Made by a program: the position numbers and the translations under genes. Below are positions 1 to 7,646 of a stretch of 15,848 nucleotides of DNA, piece after piece (within the stretch, counting starts at the first letter, position 1; every line of letters starts with the position of its first letter). The stretch is taken from contig CAMPIG010000060.1 of NCBI GenBank assembly GCA_946886255.1, positions 1-15,848 on the forward strand. Reading direction: 5' to 3'. A model generated the notes under the pieces. That model worked only from the letters and a program-made list of their open reading frames with translations, did no database searches and was not told the DNA's origin. This stretch comes from an uncultured Cellvibrio sp. (GTDB lineage: Bacteria; Pseudomonadota; Gammaproteobacteria; Pseudomonadales; Cellvibrionaceae).

Positions 1-1799
1 TCAGCGCGCTGACTGAACTGATGGTGGCGGACAGCCGCGACGGTATTCAGGGTCACGCCGACAATCCAGAGTTGATGGCGGCGGGGATCAGTTTGGCGTT
101 TGGCATGGAACACCATGCTGAACGGCTGTTTCAGGATCTGTTGCAAGGCGAAAAGCGGCCGCAGAGGGTGCGTGATGCGGCGTGGTTTTATCTGGGCAAG
201 CTGCATTACATTCGCGGCAACTGGAACGAGGCCGAGCGGAGTTTTGCCCGCGTCAGTACCGATTTTAACCCGGTTCTCACCGGCGAAATGCGCGCCCTGC
301 AAATCAACCTGCAAATCCGCCGCGACCAACTCTCCCCTATCCCTCTCAAGCGTCTGAACCAGGAGCAACTGGGTAACTGGAGTCCCTACGCCCTCTACAA
401 CATGGGTTCCGCCTACGCCCGCAGCGGCGATTTCATGCAGGCCAGCAACTATTATCGTGAGCTGGTCAAGCTGGATGTTCCGGAAAATTCGCGCCTGCGC
501 GCCGAATACTGGACCTTGCAAGACAAAGCCCACACGGCGATGGGTTACGCCTTCCTGTTGCGGAGCAATTACACCTCCGCCATCGAGCAATTCAGCAAAG
601 TCATGCTCAGCGGGTCACAGTCGAATCAGGCGCTGTTGGGTTATGGCTGGGCGGCAGTGGAGCAGGAAGACTACGAGCTGGCGATTCGCCCCTGGCAGGT
701 CTTGCGCCAGCGCAGCCTGATCTACCCTCCGGTGCAGGAATCCCTGCTGGCCTTACCCTTCGCCTATGAAAAAATGGGCGCTGAGGGTGATGCGCTGTCG
801 GCTTACGAAATCGCCGAATCCCTGCTGACCGCCGAGATTGAATTGGTGCAGGATATGCGTGCTACGCTCACCAAAGGCGAGCTCCTGACGATAGTCGGCG
901 CCAAACCAGTCACTACGGAAGAGTTGGATGCAGCGGCCGCTGACCCGGTTACTGACCCCACTATCCTGACCGCTGTGGTCACCGATGATGGACAAAACTG
1001 GCTTAAGCTGGATCGTACCAGCGTGATCAAAACCCGGTCCGCCTACCTCACCGAACTCTTTGCTCAAAATGAATTCCAGACCGGCGTGCTGGATCTGCGC
1101 GATCTCCTGCGTCTGCGCAAGGTATTACAGGATTGGCAACCCAAGCTGGATATCTACGCCGACTTGCTGGAAGAAAAACAGCGGTTGCGCCAACAACAGG
1201 AGCAGCGCCTCGCGCAGCAGGCACTCGATCAGCAACGCATGGTTTTGCAGCAGGAACGCGACCAGTTAGCCGCACGTTTGCAGCGGATCGTTGATGATAA
1301 CGATGCTATGGCCCTGGCCGACGACAACAGTCGTGAACTCTATGAGATGGTGCAGCGCTCTGAGAATACCCTGCAACGCCTGGCGCAATCGGGTGAAGAT
1401 ACCAGCGATTATGCTGAAAGCCTGCGCATGTATCGCGGGATCTTATTGTGGCAGGCGGCGCAGCAATTCCCCGAGCGCTTGTGGCAGAACGAGAACAATC
1501 GCCAACAGATCGATGAGGCTCTGGCGCAATTGGATGAAACCTCGCGACGCATCGACGCCATTACCTCGACCAACCTGGATATTCGCCCCATGATGGCGCG
1601 GATTCGCCAGTTACAGAAAGAAACCCAGGATCAGCTCGTTGAAGCCGAGCGGGTCATCGACATCCGCGCCGAAGCGCTGCGCGAACAGGTGGATCGGCAG
1701 TTGGCTGGCCACCAGAAACGGCTTACGGCCTATCTGGCCCAATCTCACCTCGCCGTGGCGCGTCTGTATGACAAGGCGTTGAGGAAGCAAGCCCCATGA
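1..1799 (+). CDS. TPR and coiled-coil protein of the ExbB/ExbD cluster (5' partial)
   Basis: The reading frame is open to the left edge of the window (codons from position 3 onward), so the start codon and any signal peptide lie outside; the ATG at 21 is internal to a conserved-looking region and is unlikely to be the start. About 598 residues are visible. The first half has TPR-like helical pairs (roughly residues 35-80, 125-155 and 175-245 counted from the ATG at 21), including the pattern WFYLGKLHYIRGNWNEAERSF. Residues about 385-430 are a Gln/Arg/Leu-rich coiled coil, followed by more helical sequence to the end. Such proteins scaffold protein complexes; here the likely site is the periplasm, but that is inferred from the neighbouring lipoproteins. 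Its TGA stop overlaps the ATG of the next gene by 4 bp, so the two are translationally coupled. I do not recognise a named orthologue. Loosely comparable TPR proteins sit beside ExbB/ExbD genes in other gammaproteobacteria. Confidence 0.85.
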   Translation, partial: SALTELMVADSRDGIQGHADNPELMAAGISLAFGMEHHAERLFQDLLQGEKRPQRVRDAAWFYLGKLHYIRGNWNEAERSFARVSTDFNPVLTGEMRALQINLQIRRDQLSPIPLKRLNQEQLGNWSPYALYNMGSAYARSGDFMQASNYYRELVKLDVPENSRLRAEYWTLQDKAHTAMGYAFLLRSNYTSAIEQFSKVMLSGSQSNQALLGYGWAAVEQEDYELAIRPWQVLRQRSLIYPPVQESLLALPFAYEKMGAEGDALSAYEIAESLLTAEIELVQDMRATLTKGELLTIVGAKPVTTEELDAAAADPVTDPTILTAVVTDDGQNWLKLDRTSVIKTRSAYLTELFAQNEFQTGVLDLRDLLRLRKVLQDWQPKLDIYADLLEEKQRLRQQQEQRLAQQALDQQRMVLQQERDQLAARLQRIVDDNDAMALADDNSRELYEMVQRSENTLQRLAQSGEDTSDYAESLRMYRGILLWQAAQQFPERLWQNENNRQQIDEALAQLDETSRRIDAITSTNLDIRPMMARIRQLQKETQDQLVEAERVIDIRAEALREQVDRQLAGHQKRLTAYLAQSHLAVARLYDKALRKQAP

Positions 1800-4696
1800 G
1801 TCGCTTCCGTCTTATCTACATTGCCTGCTTTGGTATGTCGCTCATGACCGGCTGCGGTTTGTTCGGCGGCAACGAAGAACGCGAAGGCACACTGGCAGAC
1901 TTACCTCCCGCGACCCTCCCCAATGCGGCCAAGACGGTCGAGGTGATCGAGATTGATCGCATCGAAGCCAGCTATCGCAAGGCATTGGCGGTGGCTGAAG
2001 AGCCGGCCATGCGCCAGCAAATCCTGTTGCGCCTGGCGGATCTGGAGATGGCGCGCAGCGAACGGGAGCAAGAGGAGGCGACCGATCTGCGTCGCTTGTA
2101 CGACCGCCCCATCGCCATGTACCGCGAATTGATTGACTATGAGGCCAGCAAGCCCCAGCCCACCCAAGGCGTGGACATTGATCAACTGCGCTACAAACTG
2201 GCTAAAGCCTACGCGCTGGATGGCCGCAATGTCGAAGCGGCGGCGGTGCTAGATGAACTGGCGCAGAACCATCCCGACTCTCCCTTTATGTCTGAAACCC
2301 AGTTCCGCCGCGCGGAAAAAGCCTTTTCCGATGGCGACTATGCGGCGGCGGAAAACCATTACCGCAGCGTGGTGACTGGCGACGACGACACCTTCAAACA
2401 AAATGCGCTCTATATGCAGGGCTGGTCGCAATTCAAACGCGGCGACTATGATCTGGCCTTGCACGCCTTTGCCCAGGTACTGGATCAACTCCTGGCTTCT
2501 GCCAAACAGCCGGATCAGGTGAGTCAGGCGATGGCGGATCTGGGACCAGCACGCAGCAATCTGGTGGGCGATACCTTGCGGGTGATGGGGTTATCCTTGT
2601 CCTACCTTGATGGCCCTGCGTCGATCACCGACCTGCAAACGGAAATCGGGCCCAAGGTGTATCAGCACCTGTTATATGAGCAACTGGGCCAGTTGTATCT
2701 GGAGCAGAAGCGCTTCAATGACAGCGCTGAAACCTATAACCACTTTGTGGAAAACAATCCCAATTCGGACTTCGCGCCGGACTTCAGCATCAAGACCATC
2801 CAGACCTACGAGCAAGGCAACTTCCCCAGCCTGATCCTGCCGGCCAAGCAGGATTTTGTGCGCCGTTACGGCATCACCAGCCGTTTCTGGACCGAGCGCA
2901 ACGGCGCACTCAGCAATACCGCCCGCGCTTATCTGCATGAATCCTTGCAGGAACTGGCCGCCTACGAACACGCCGAAGCGCAACAGCTCAAAGCTAACAG
3001 CCAGACACTCACTGACCCACGTGAACAACAGGCAGCCAGCAATCAGGCGGTAGCCGCCTACGCCAGTGCCGCGCTGTGGTATCGCGAATTTGTGCAGACC
3101 TTTCCCCAGGACCCCAAAGCGGCGGACATGACTTTCCTGCTGGCGGAGTCTCTCTATGAAGCCGGCGACCTGGCCCAGGCATTGATGTCCTACGAAAAAG
3201 TGGCCTATGAATACCGCAGCCCGATTCACGGTGCCGAATCGGCTTATTCAGCGGTGCTCTTGTCGCAGGAGCTGATCGATCAAACCCAGCCAAACCTGGG
3301 TGAGGTGCGCCAGCAGTGGCAACAACGCAAGATCGACAATTCACTGCGCTTTGCCGAGGTTTACCCGACTGACCCGCGCGCCGTCACGGTGTTGGCGCAG
3401 GCGGCACCGGAGCTGCTGAATCAGGGCGATCAGGTGTCAGCCATTGCTGTGGCGGAGCGGGTCATTGCCTGGCAACCGCAGCCTGACGGTCAATTGCTAT
3501 TCAGTTCCTGGCTGGTGCTGGGGCACGGCCAGTTCGATCTCCAGCAATATCCTGCCGCCGAACAGGCTTACTGGCAGGTACTGAAGTTATTACCCACTTA
3601 CGGCCAAACCCCCGGTGCGCCGAGTCAGCAGGATGTGCGTGAGCGAATTGCGGCAAGTATTTACCAGCAGGCGCAAGCCTCGTTAACGGCGGGTGCAAAA
3701 GACGACGCCATCACCCAATTGCTGCGCATTACCGAAGTCACACCGGATACTGACGTGGCCATCAAAGCCCGTTACGACGCGGGTACTTATTTGATTGAGC
3801 AAGAACGCTGGGTGGATGCCGAGCGCGTATTGTTGTCTTTCCGCCAGCAATATCCCAACCATGAATTGGCGGCGAGTTTGCCGGCCAAGCTGGTGGTGGT
3901 GTACCAGAATCAGAGCAAATGGCAGCAGGCGGCGGATGAACTACTGGTAATGGAGCGCACCAGTACCGATCCGGATGTGAAACGCCAGTCCCTGATCATG
4001 GGCGCCGAGCTGTACGACAAATCCGGCGATCGCAATCGTGCTATCGAACAGTACACCCGCTACGCCAATAACTACCCGCGCCCACTGGCAGAGAATCTGG
4101 AAGCACAACATCGCCTGACCGAGCTGTATGCCGATACCGGCGATGGCACGCGCCGCCAATTCTGGTTGCAGAAGATCATCGATACCAACGCCGCTGCCGG
4201 CGATGCCCGCACGGATCGTTCAATCTACCTGGCGGCGTCCGCCGAAACCGAACTGGCGCAACCCGCCTATGATGATTTTGTGCGCATCCCACTTAATTTG
4301 CCGCTCAAGGCCAGTCTGCAACGCAAGCGTGCGGCGCTGGATAAGGCGCTCAAAGGCCAGGAGCGGATACTGCAATACGGCGTAGCCGAATTTACCACTC
4401 AGGCCAGTTTCCGTATCGGTGAAATTTATGCCCAATTGAGCCGCGACCTGATGGACTCCCAGCGTCCCAATGGCCTGGATGAACTGGAACTGGAGCAATA
4501 CGAGATCCTGCTGGAAGAGCAGGCGTATCCCTTTGAGGAGAAATCCATCGATATCCACCAGGCCAATGCTCAACGCAGTTGGAAAGGGACGTATGACGCA
4601 TGGGTAAAGCGCAGCTTTGAGGCGCTCGCCAAATTATTGCCCGGGCGTTACAACAAGCAGGAAACCCGTCTGGAGGTCAGCCATGAGATCCACTAG
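1796..4696 (+). CDS. Large TPR-repeat lipoprotein (966 aa)
   Basis: The N-terminus is a lipoprotein signal: basic start, hydrophobic stretch, lipobox LMTGC with Cys at residue 20. Residue +2 is Gly, not Asp, so outer-membrane sorting is expected under the Lol rule of enterobacteria. The mature protein is almost wholly helical repeats of TPR type, for example near residues 135-195, 200-235, 440-475, 575-605 and 655-760, with typical signatures such as GDYDLALHAFAQVL and GDRNRAIEQYTRYANNYP. No catalytic domain is visible, so a scaffold or adaptor role at the outer membrane is the best reading. A Shine-Dalgarno AGGAAG at 1782-1787 lies 8 nt before the ATG, and the start overlaps the previous stop (ATGA). 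Its own TAG stop lies 14 bp inside the next gene. Very long TPR proteins next to TolQ/TolR-type genes recall the Agl/Glt clusters, but orthology to a particular Glt protein cannot be judged here. Confidence 0.9.
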   Translation: MSRFRLIYIACFGMSLMTGCGLFGGNEEREGTLADLPPATLPNAAKTVEVIEIDRIEASYRKALAVAEEPAMRQQILLRLADLEMARSEREQEEATDLRRLYDRPIAMYRELIDYEASKPQPTQGVDIDQLRYKLAKAYALDGRNVEAAAVLDELAQNHPDSPFMSETQFRRAEKAFSDGDYAAAENHYRSVVTGDDDTFKQNALYMQGWSQFKRGDYDLALHAFAQVLDQLLASAKQPDQVSQAMADLGPARSNLVGDTLRVMGLSLSYLDGPASITDLQTEIGPKVYQHLLYEQLGQLYLEQKRFNDSAETYNHFVENNPNSDFAPDFSIKTIQTYEQGNFPSLILPAKQDFVRRYGITSRFWTERNGALSNTARAYLHESLQELAAYEHAEAQQLKANSQTLTDPREQQAASNQAVAAYASAALWYREFVQTFPQDPKAADMTFLLAESLYEAGDLAQALMSYEKVAYEYRSPIHGAESAYSAVLLSQELIDQTQPNLGEVRQQWQQRKIDNSLRFAEVYPTDPRAVTVLAQAAPELLNQGDQVSAIAVAERVIAWQPQPDGQLLFSSWLVLGHGQFDLQQYPAAEQAYWQVLKLLPTYGQTPGAPSQQDVRERIAASIYQQAQASLTAGAKDDAITQLLRITEVTPDTDVAIKARYDAGTYLIEQERWVDAERVLLSFRQQYPNHELAASLPAKLVVVYQNQSKWQQAADELLVMERTSTDPDVKRQSLIMGAELYDKSGDRNRAIEQYTRYANNYPRPLAENLEAQHRLTELYADTGDGTRRQFWLQKIIDTNAAAGDARTDRSIYLAASAETELAQPAYDDFVRIPLNLPLKASLQRKRAALDKALKGQERILQYGVAEFTTQASFRIGEIYAQLSRDLMDSQRPNGLDELELEQYEILLEEQAYPFEEKSIDIHQANAQRSWKGTYDAWVKRSFEALAKLLPGRYNKQETRLEVSHEIH

Positions 4697-5354
4697 TGCA
4701 TGGTTGCTGGCGGTGCTGCTGGTACTGACAGCCTGTTCGTCCGGCCCGAAAAAAGCCGATGTACCCGATGCTGAACAGGTTGCGGCAGACACAACGGGTC
4801 AGCCACAATCGCCCCTCTTGCCGCCGGGGCCGCCCACGCCCAACCCGTATCTGGCGACCAAACCCTCGATCAATCGCCAGGCGCAACAGTTGTTCAGCGA
4901 CGCCACCGCCGCTATGGCAAAAAAGCAGTGGCCCCAGGCGGAAAATCTGCTGACCCGCATGACGACGCAATATCCCAACCTGTCCGGCGCCCATCTCAAT
5001 CTGGGTCTGGTATATCAGGCCAAAGGTGAACTGGACAAAGCCGAACAGGCATTCAATCAGGCTATCGCGACCAACGCCAACAACCTGGATGCCTACAACC
5101 AGCTCGCTATCCTCAAGCGCGAATCCGGCGACTTTTCGGCAGCCGAAGAACAGTACAAAAAAGCGCTGACTATTTGGCCGTTTCACCCGGCCAGCCATCG
5201 CAACCTGGGCATTCTCTACGACCTGTACATGGGTAAAAGCGAGCAGGCACTGCAACACTACCAGGCTTACCAGCAATTGCTGCCGGAGCCGGACAAGCTG
5301 GTTAATGGCTGGATTGTCGATCTGGAGCGCCGGTTAGGCGCAAGCGGAGACTAG
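4683..5354 (+). CDS. Small TPR lipoprotein (223 aa)
   Basis: The frame is open from 4617, but the ATG at 4683 is the better start: GGAGG at 4672-4676 is 6 nt upstream, and translation from there gives a clean lipoprotein signal (MRSTSAWLLAVLLVLTAC, Cys 18). Ser at +2 fits outer-membrane retention. A Pro-rich linker (about residues 43-60) leads to three TPR units at roughly 102-135, 136-169 and 170-203, with the canonical N-L-G-x-x-Y and A-x-x-x-Y/F-x-x-A-L patterns (AHLNLGLVYQAKGELDKAEQ). The architecture resembles PilF/PilW-type and NlpI-type TPR lipoproteins, which act as assembly factors for envelope machines; there is no type IV pilus gene here, so a role with the adjacent ExbB/ExbD proteins is more likely. 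It overlaps the preceding gene by 14 bp and is followed after 3 bp by the next. Confidence 0.9.
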   Translation: MRSTSAWLLAVLLVLTACSSGPKKADVPDAEQVAADTTGQPQSPLLPPGPPTPNPYLATKPSINRQAQQLFSDATAAMAKKQWPQAENLLTRMTTQYPNLSGAHLNLGLVYQAKGELDKAEQAFNQAIATNANNLDAYNQLAILKRESGDFSAAEEQYKKALTIWPFHPASHRNLGILYDLYMGKSEQALQHYQAYQQLLPEPDKLVNGWIVDLERRLGASGD

Positions 5355-5357
5355 GTC

Positions 5358-5711
5358 ATGAAACATTATTGGTTAAAGCAGGGGTTAACGATGGCGGTGT
5401 TGCTGGGAGTGAATCTTCCGGCCATGGCCCAGGAAGCAGACATCGCGCCCGCTGCTGCACCGGAGGCTTCATCCGAGCCCGCACGTCCGCGCCCGACCGG
5501 CGAAGCCACGATCAATCTGCAAACCACGGTCACCGGTAATCAGGAACAACCACGGGTGTTGTACATCCTGCCCTGGCAATCACCGGAGGCTACCGATATC
5601 GAATTTGAAACCCTGAGCAGTCAGTATGACGAGGTTTTTGGCCACCTGGAGCGCGAAGAGCTGCGCCGCAGTCTGGAGGCTGAAGCGGCACTCAACAAAG
5701 CAAAGCCGTGA
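5358..5711 (+). CDS. Small secreted protein of unknown function (117 aa)
   Basis: I do not recognise this family. Residues 1-24 form a Sec signal peptide with a probable cut after AMA (residue 24). The mature protein starts with an Ala/Pro/Glu-rich, probably disordered segment (25-48). This is followed by a compact part with beta-type sequence (GEATINLQTTVTGNQEQP, then RVLYILPWQ at about 66-74) and an acidic/basic helix at the C-terminus (about 92-115). No lipobox or transmembrane helix follows the signal, so it is expected to be a soluble periplasmic protein. A GGAG at 5346-5349 is 8 nt before the ATG, and the gene begins 3 bp after the preceding stop, so it belongs to the TPR operon. Its place between the TPR lipoproteins and the proton-channel genes suggests an accessory periplasmic subunit of the same machine; this is inference from position alone. 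Confidence 0.8.
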   Translation: MKHYWLKQGLTMAVLLGVNLPAMAQEADIAPAAAPEASSEPARPRPTGEATINLQTTVTGNQEQPRVLYILPWQSPEATDIEFETLSSQYDEVFGHLEREELRRSLEAEAALNKAKP

Positions 5712-5836
5712 TGCTCATGCGTTACATCAAATTTTGAAAAATACGCCGTGAAAACCGCTAGAGACTAGCTAAGCTAATAGAACGCTTTTTCATTACATCA
5801 CCTACATCCATAAGTCAGTTGAAGGACAGTGCTTTT
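5712..5836 (+). other. Intergenic gap before the proton-channel genes; possible promoter region
   Basis: This is the only gap over 100 bp inside the cluster, and it is more AT-rich than the flanking genes. It could hold a promoter for the exbB-like operon, but I find no convincing -35/-10 pair: TTGAAA at 5734-5739 has only weak -10 matches downstream. The octamer TTACATCA occurs twice (5722-5729 and 5793-5800), and TAGCTAAGCTA near 5767-5777 is a near-palindrome. No terminator hairpin with a T-run follows the upstream gene, so read-through from the TPR genes remains possible. Confidence 0.35.
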
Positions 5837-6511
5837 ATGAACACATTAATTCGTTTCTTCCAGGAAGGCGGTACTTTTATGTACCCCATCGCCGTCGTAC
5901 TGGTAGTTGGTCTGGCTATCGCCATCGAGCGCTGGTTGTTCCTGAGCGTGGCCAAGCGGTCCAATCGCCAGGCCTTTGACCGCATCCTGCCCTTGCTGCA
6001 AAAACGCGATTATCAAGGGGTCATGAATACCGGTAAATCCACCAATGCGCCCATAGCGCGCATTGTTTGTGCCGGTGTGGCGCGCATGGCGCAATCGCCT
6101 CGCCGTGACGACATTGAACTGGCCATGGAAGAGGGAGTGATGGAAGCCATGCCGCGTCTTGAACGTCGTACACCCTATCTGGCGACCCTCGCCAATATCG
6201 CCACGTTGCTGGGACTGTTGGGTACCATCATCGGCTTGATCGCCGCCTTCGGTGCGGTAGCCAATGCCGACCCGGCCGAGAAAGCTGCGCTGCTGTCTTC
6301 CAGTATTGCAGTGGCGATGAACACCACGGCCTTCGGTCTGATCGCTGCTATTCCGTTATTGCTGATCCACTCCATGTTGCAAACCAAAACCACCGAGATC
6401 ATCGACAGCCTGGAGATGGCCGGGGTCAAGTGCCTCAACATCATCTCCCACGTGCAGGAGATGCCCCAGAGAAACCGCGCGCAGGATTCAGCGGCGCCGA
6501 GCCGAGCCTAA
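5837..6511 (+). CDS. MotA/TolQ/ExbB-family proton channel subunit
   Basis: This inner-membrane protein forms, with ExbD/TolR partners, a channel that turns proton flow into mechanical work on envelope proteins. Three transmembrane helices are visible, at about residues 15-37, 117-141 and 155-181, with the long cytoplasmic stretch between the first and second that is typical of the family. The family hallmarks are LATLANIATLLGLLGTIIGLI (TM2, with GLLGT) and SIAVAMNTTAFGLIAAIP (TM3, with the paired Thr lining the channel). The frame is open from a TTG at 5819, but the ATG at 5837 is preferred: AAGGA at 5822-5826 is 10 nt upstream, and the protein then begins MNTLIRFFQEGG, like other family members. 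The 224-residue length is normal. It heads the ExbB-ExbD-ExbD-TonB-like set; with two different ExbD proteins downstream it is closer to AglR-type than to iron-uptake ExbB systems. Confidence 0.93.
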   Translation: MNTLIRFFQEGGTFMYPIAVVLVVGLAIAIERWLFLSVAKRSNRQAFDRILPLLQKRDYQGVMNTGKSTNAPIARIVCAGVARMAQSPRRDDIELAMEEGVMEAMPRLERRTPYLATLANIATLLGLLGTIIGLIAAFGAVANADPAEKAALLSSSIAVAMNTTAFGLIAAIPLLLIHSMLQTKTTEIIDSLEMAGVKCLNIISHVQEMPQRNRAQDSAAPSRA

Positions 6512-6519
6512 ACCCCGGC

Positions 6520-6552
6520 AAGGCCACAACCTTTTTCCGGAAGGGCGGCCTT
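6520..6552 (+). other. Inverted repeat between exbB-like and first exbD-like gene
   Basis: AAGGCC (6520-6525) pairs with GGCCTT (6547-6552), and the enclosed loop contains the palindrome TTCCGGAA (6535-6542). No T-run follows, so this is not a standard terminator. It could act as an RNA processing or stability element setting channel-to-ExbD stoichiometry. The structure is seen in the sequence; the role is a guess. Confidence 0.35.
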
Positions 6553-6585
6553 TCACTCATCTGATGGTTACAGGTAGCACTGGTT

Positions 6586-7125
6586 ATGCGCATTAAAAGG
6601 CGACACAAACACGGGGAAGCCGATCTCGACGTCACCTCCTTTATGAATCTGATGATCATATTGGTGCCGGTGTTGTTGATCAGCATGGTGCTCGCGCGGA
6701 CCACGGTACTGGATTTGAAACTGCCTGACATGGCGGATCCCAGTACCCCGCAAGAGGAAGAACCTCCGCAACAACTGGAACTGGTGATTCGCAAGGATTA
6801 CCTCGATGTGAATTACCCGGCCGGTATTCGTCTGAAGCGCGTCGAGAAGACACCCGAGGGCGAGTACGATTACAAGCTATTATCCACCATCCTCCAGGAA
6901 GTAAAGCGCAGCCTGGAAGAAAAAGGTATCGAGAAAAAAGACATCTTCATCCTCTCGGAAAAAGACACGTCCTACCAGACGGTAGTGACAACGATGGATA
7001 CTGTGCGCTCCTTCAAGGCGGTGGTCGCGGCCTCGGTGGTTAACGCGGAATTGTTTCCGGAAATTTCATTGGGTGATGCACCGGAAGGTGAGTCCACCAC
7101 CGCAGTACAGGGGGCACAGCCATGA
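6586..7125 (+). CDS. ExbD/TolR-family protein 1, with Asn at the usual membrane Asp
   Basis: This is a single-pass inner-membrane protein with a short cytoplasmic N-terminus (RRHKHGEAD), one transmembrane helix (about residues 19-37) and a periplasmic domain (about 60-165), the normal ExbD/TolR layout. The N-terminal motif DLDVTSFMNLMIILV aligns with the DINVTPFIDVMLVLL type motif of ExbD, where the Asp in the helix (D25 in E. coli ExbD, D23 in TolR) carries the protons. Here that position is Asn 21 (codon AAT at 6646-6648), so this subunit should not be able to bind the proton. At 179 residues it is somewhat longer than E. coli ExbD. The ribosome binding site is weak (AGGT about 11 nt upstream). 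The stop overlaps the next ATG (ATGA, 7122-7125). It probably pairs with the second ExbD in the same motor; that pairing is inferred. Confidence 0.92.
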   Translation: MRIKRRHKHGEADLDVTSFMNLMIILVPVLLISMVLARTTVLDLKLPDMADPSTPQEEEPPQQLELVIRKDYLDVNYPAGIRLKRVEKTPEGEYDYKLLSTILQEVKRSLEEKGIEKKDIFILSEKDTSYQTVVTTMDTVRSFKAVVAASVVNAELFPEISLGDAPEGESTTAVQGAQP

Positions 7126-7646
7126 AGCAATCGCTGCGCGCCAAACGTATGGCCAAACACCATCGCCGTATGAACCAGGCACCCAAGCTGAACCTGGTGT
7201 CGTTGATGGATATCTTCACCATCCTGGTGTTCTTCCTGTTGGTGAACTCTTCGGATGTAGAAGTCTTGCAGACCGACAAGAGCATCAAGCTGCCGGCGTC
7301 GGTCTCCGACATAGTCCCGGAAAATAATCTGGTGGTGATGGTCAGTGCAGAAGACATTGTCGTCGCTGGTCAGCGTATCGGCAGTGTGGCCTCGGTATTG
7401 GCCAGCACGGACGATAAATACGCACCGCTGGAGACAGAATTAAAGTATCAGGCATCCAAAGCCCGCCCATTGACGGAGGAAGAAAAACTTACCGGTCGGC
7501 CGGTCACGATCATGGGAGATCAGACCATTCCCTATGAATTGCTGAAAAAAATCATGACCACCTGCGCGGCGGCTGATTACCGGGATATTTCCCTCGCCGT
7601 GTCGCAGACGGTAGTTTCTGATGATGCGCAGGGGGCGGAGGGCTGA
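7122..7646 (+). CDS. ExbD/TolR-family protein 2, with the conserved membrane Asp
   Basis: This is the second ExbD/TolR-type protein of the cluster, 174 residues. A very basic N-terminus (KQSLRAKRMAKHHRRM) precedes the motif LNLVSLMDIFTILVFFLLV, whose Asp 30 corresponds to the proton-carrying Asp of ExbD and TolR. There is one transmembrane helix at about 27-43, then a periplasmic domain with two probable beta-alpha units (about 68-95 and 125-165). It differs clearly from the preceding ExbD in the helix and periplasmic part, so it is a distinct subunit and not a recent copy. AGGGGG at 7109-7114 is 7 nt before the ATG, which overlaps the upstream stop by 4 bp. Its TGA overlaps the next ATG by 1 bp (TGATG). 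Having two unlike ExbD genes behind one ExbB parallels AglR-AglQ-AglS of Myxococcus. Confidence 0.93.
   Translation: MKQSLRAKRMAKHHRRMNQAPKLNLVSLMDIFTILVFFLLVNSSDVEVLQTDKSIKLPASVSDIVPENNLVVMVSAEDIVVAGQRIGSVASVLASTDDKYAPLETELKYQASKARPLTEEEKLTGRPVTIMGDQTIPYELLKKIMTTCAAADYRDISLAVSQTVVSDDAQGAEG

Noticed and set aside
2672..3229. Antisense open frame of 185 codons inside the large TPR lipoprotein
   Set aside because: It lies wholly inside a strong gene, with no ribosome site or recognisable product.
4617..4682. Longer start for the small TPR lipoprotein
   Set aside because: It would add 22 residues before a perfect lipoprotein signal and ignore the GGAGG placed before the ATG at 4683.
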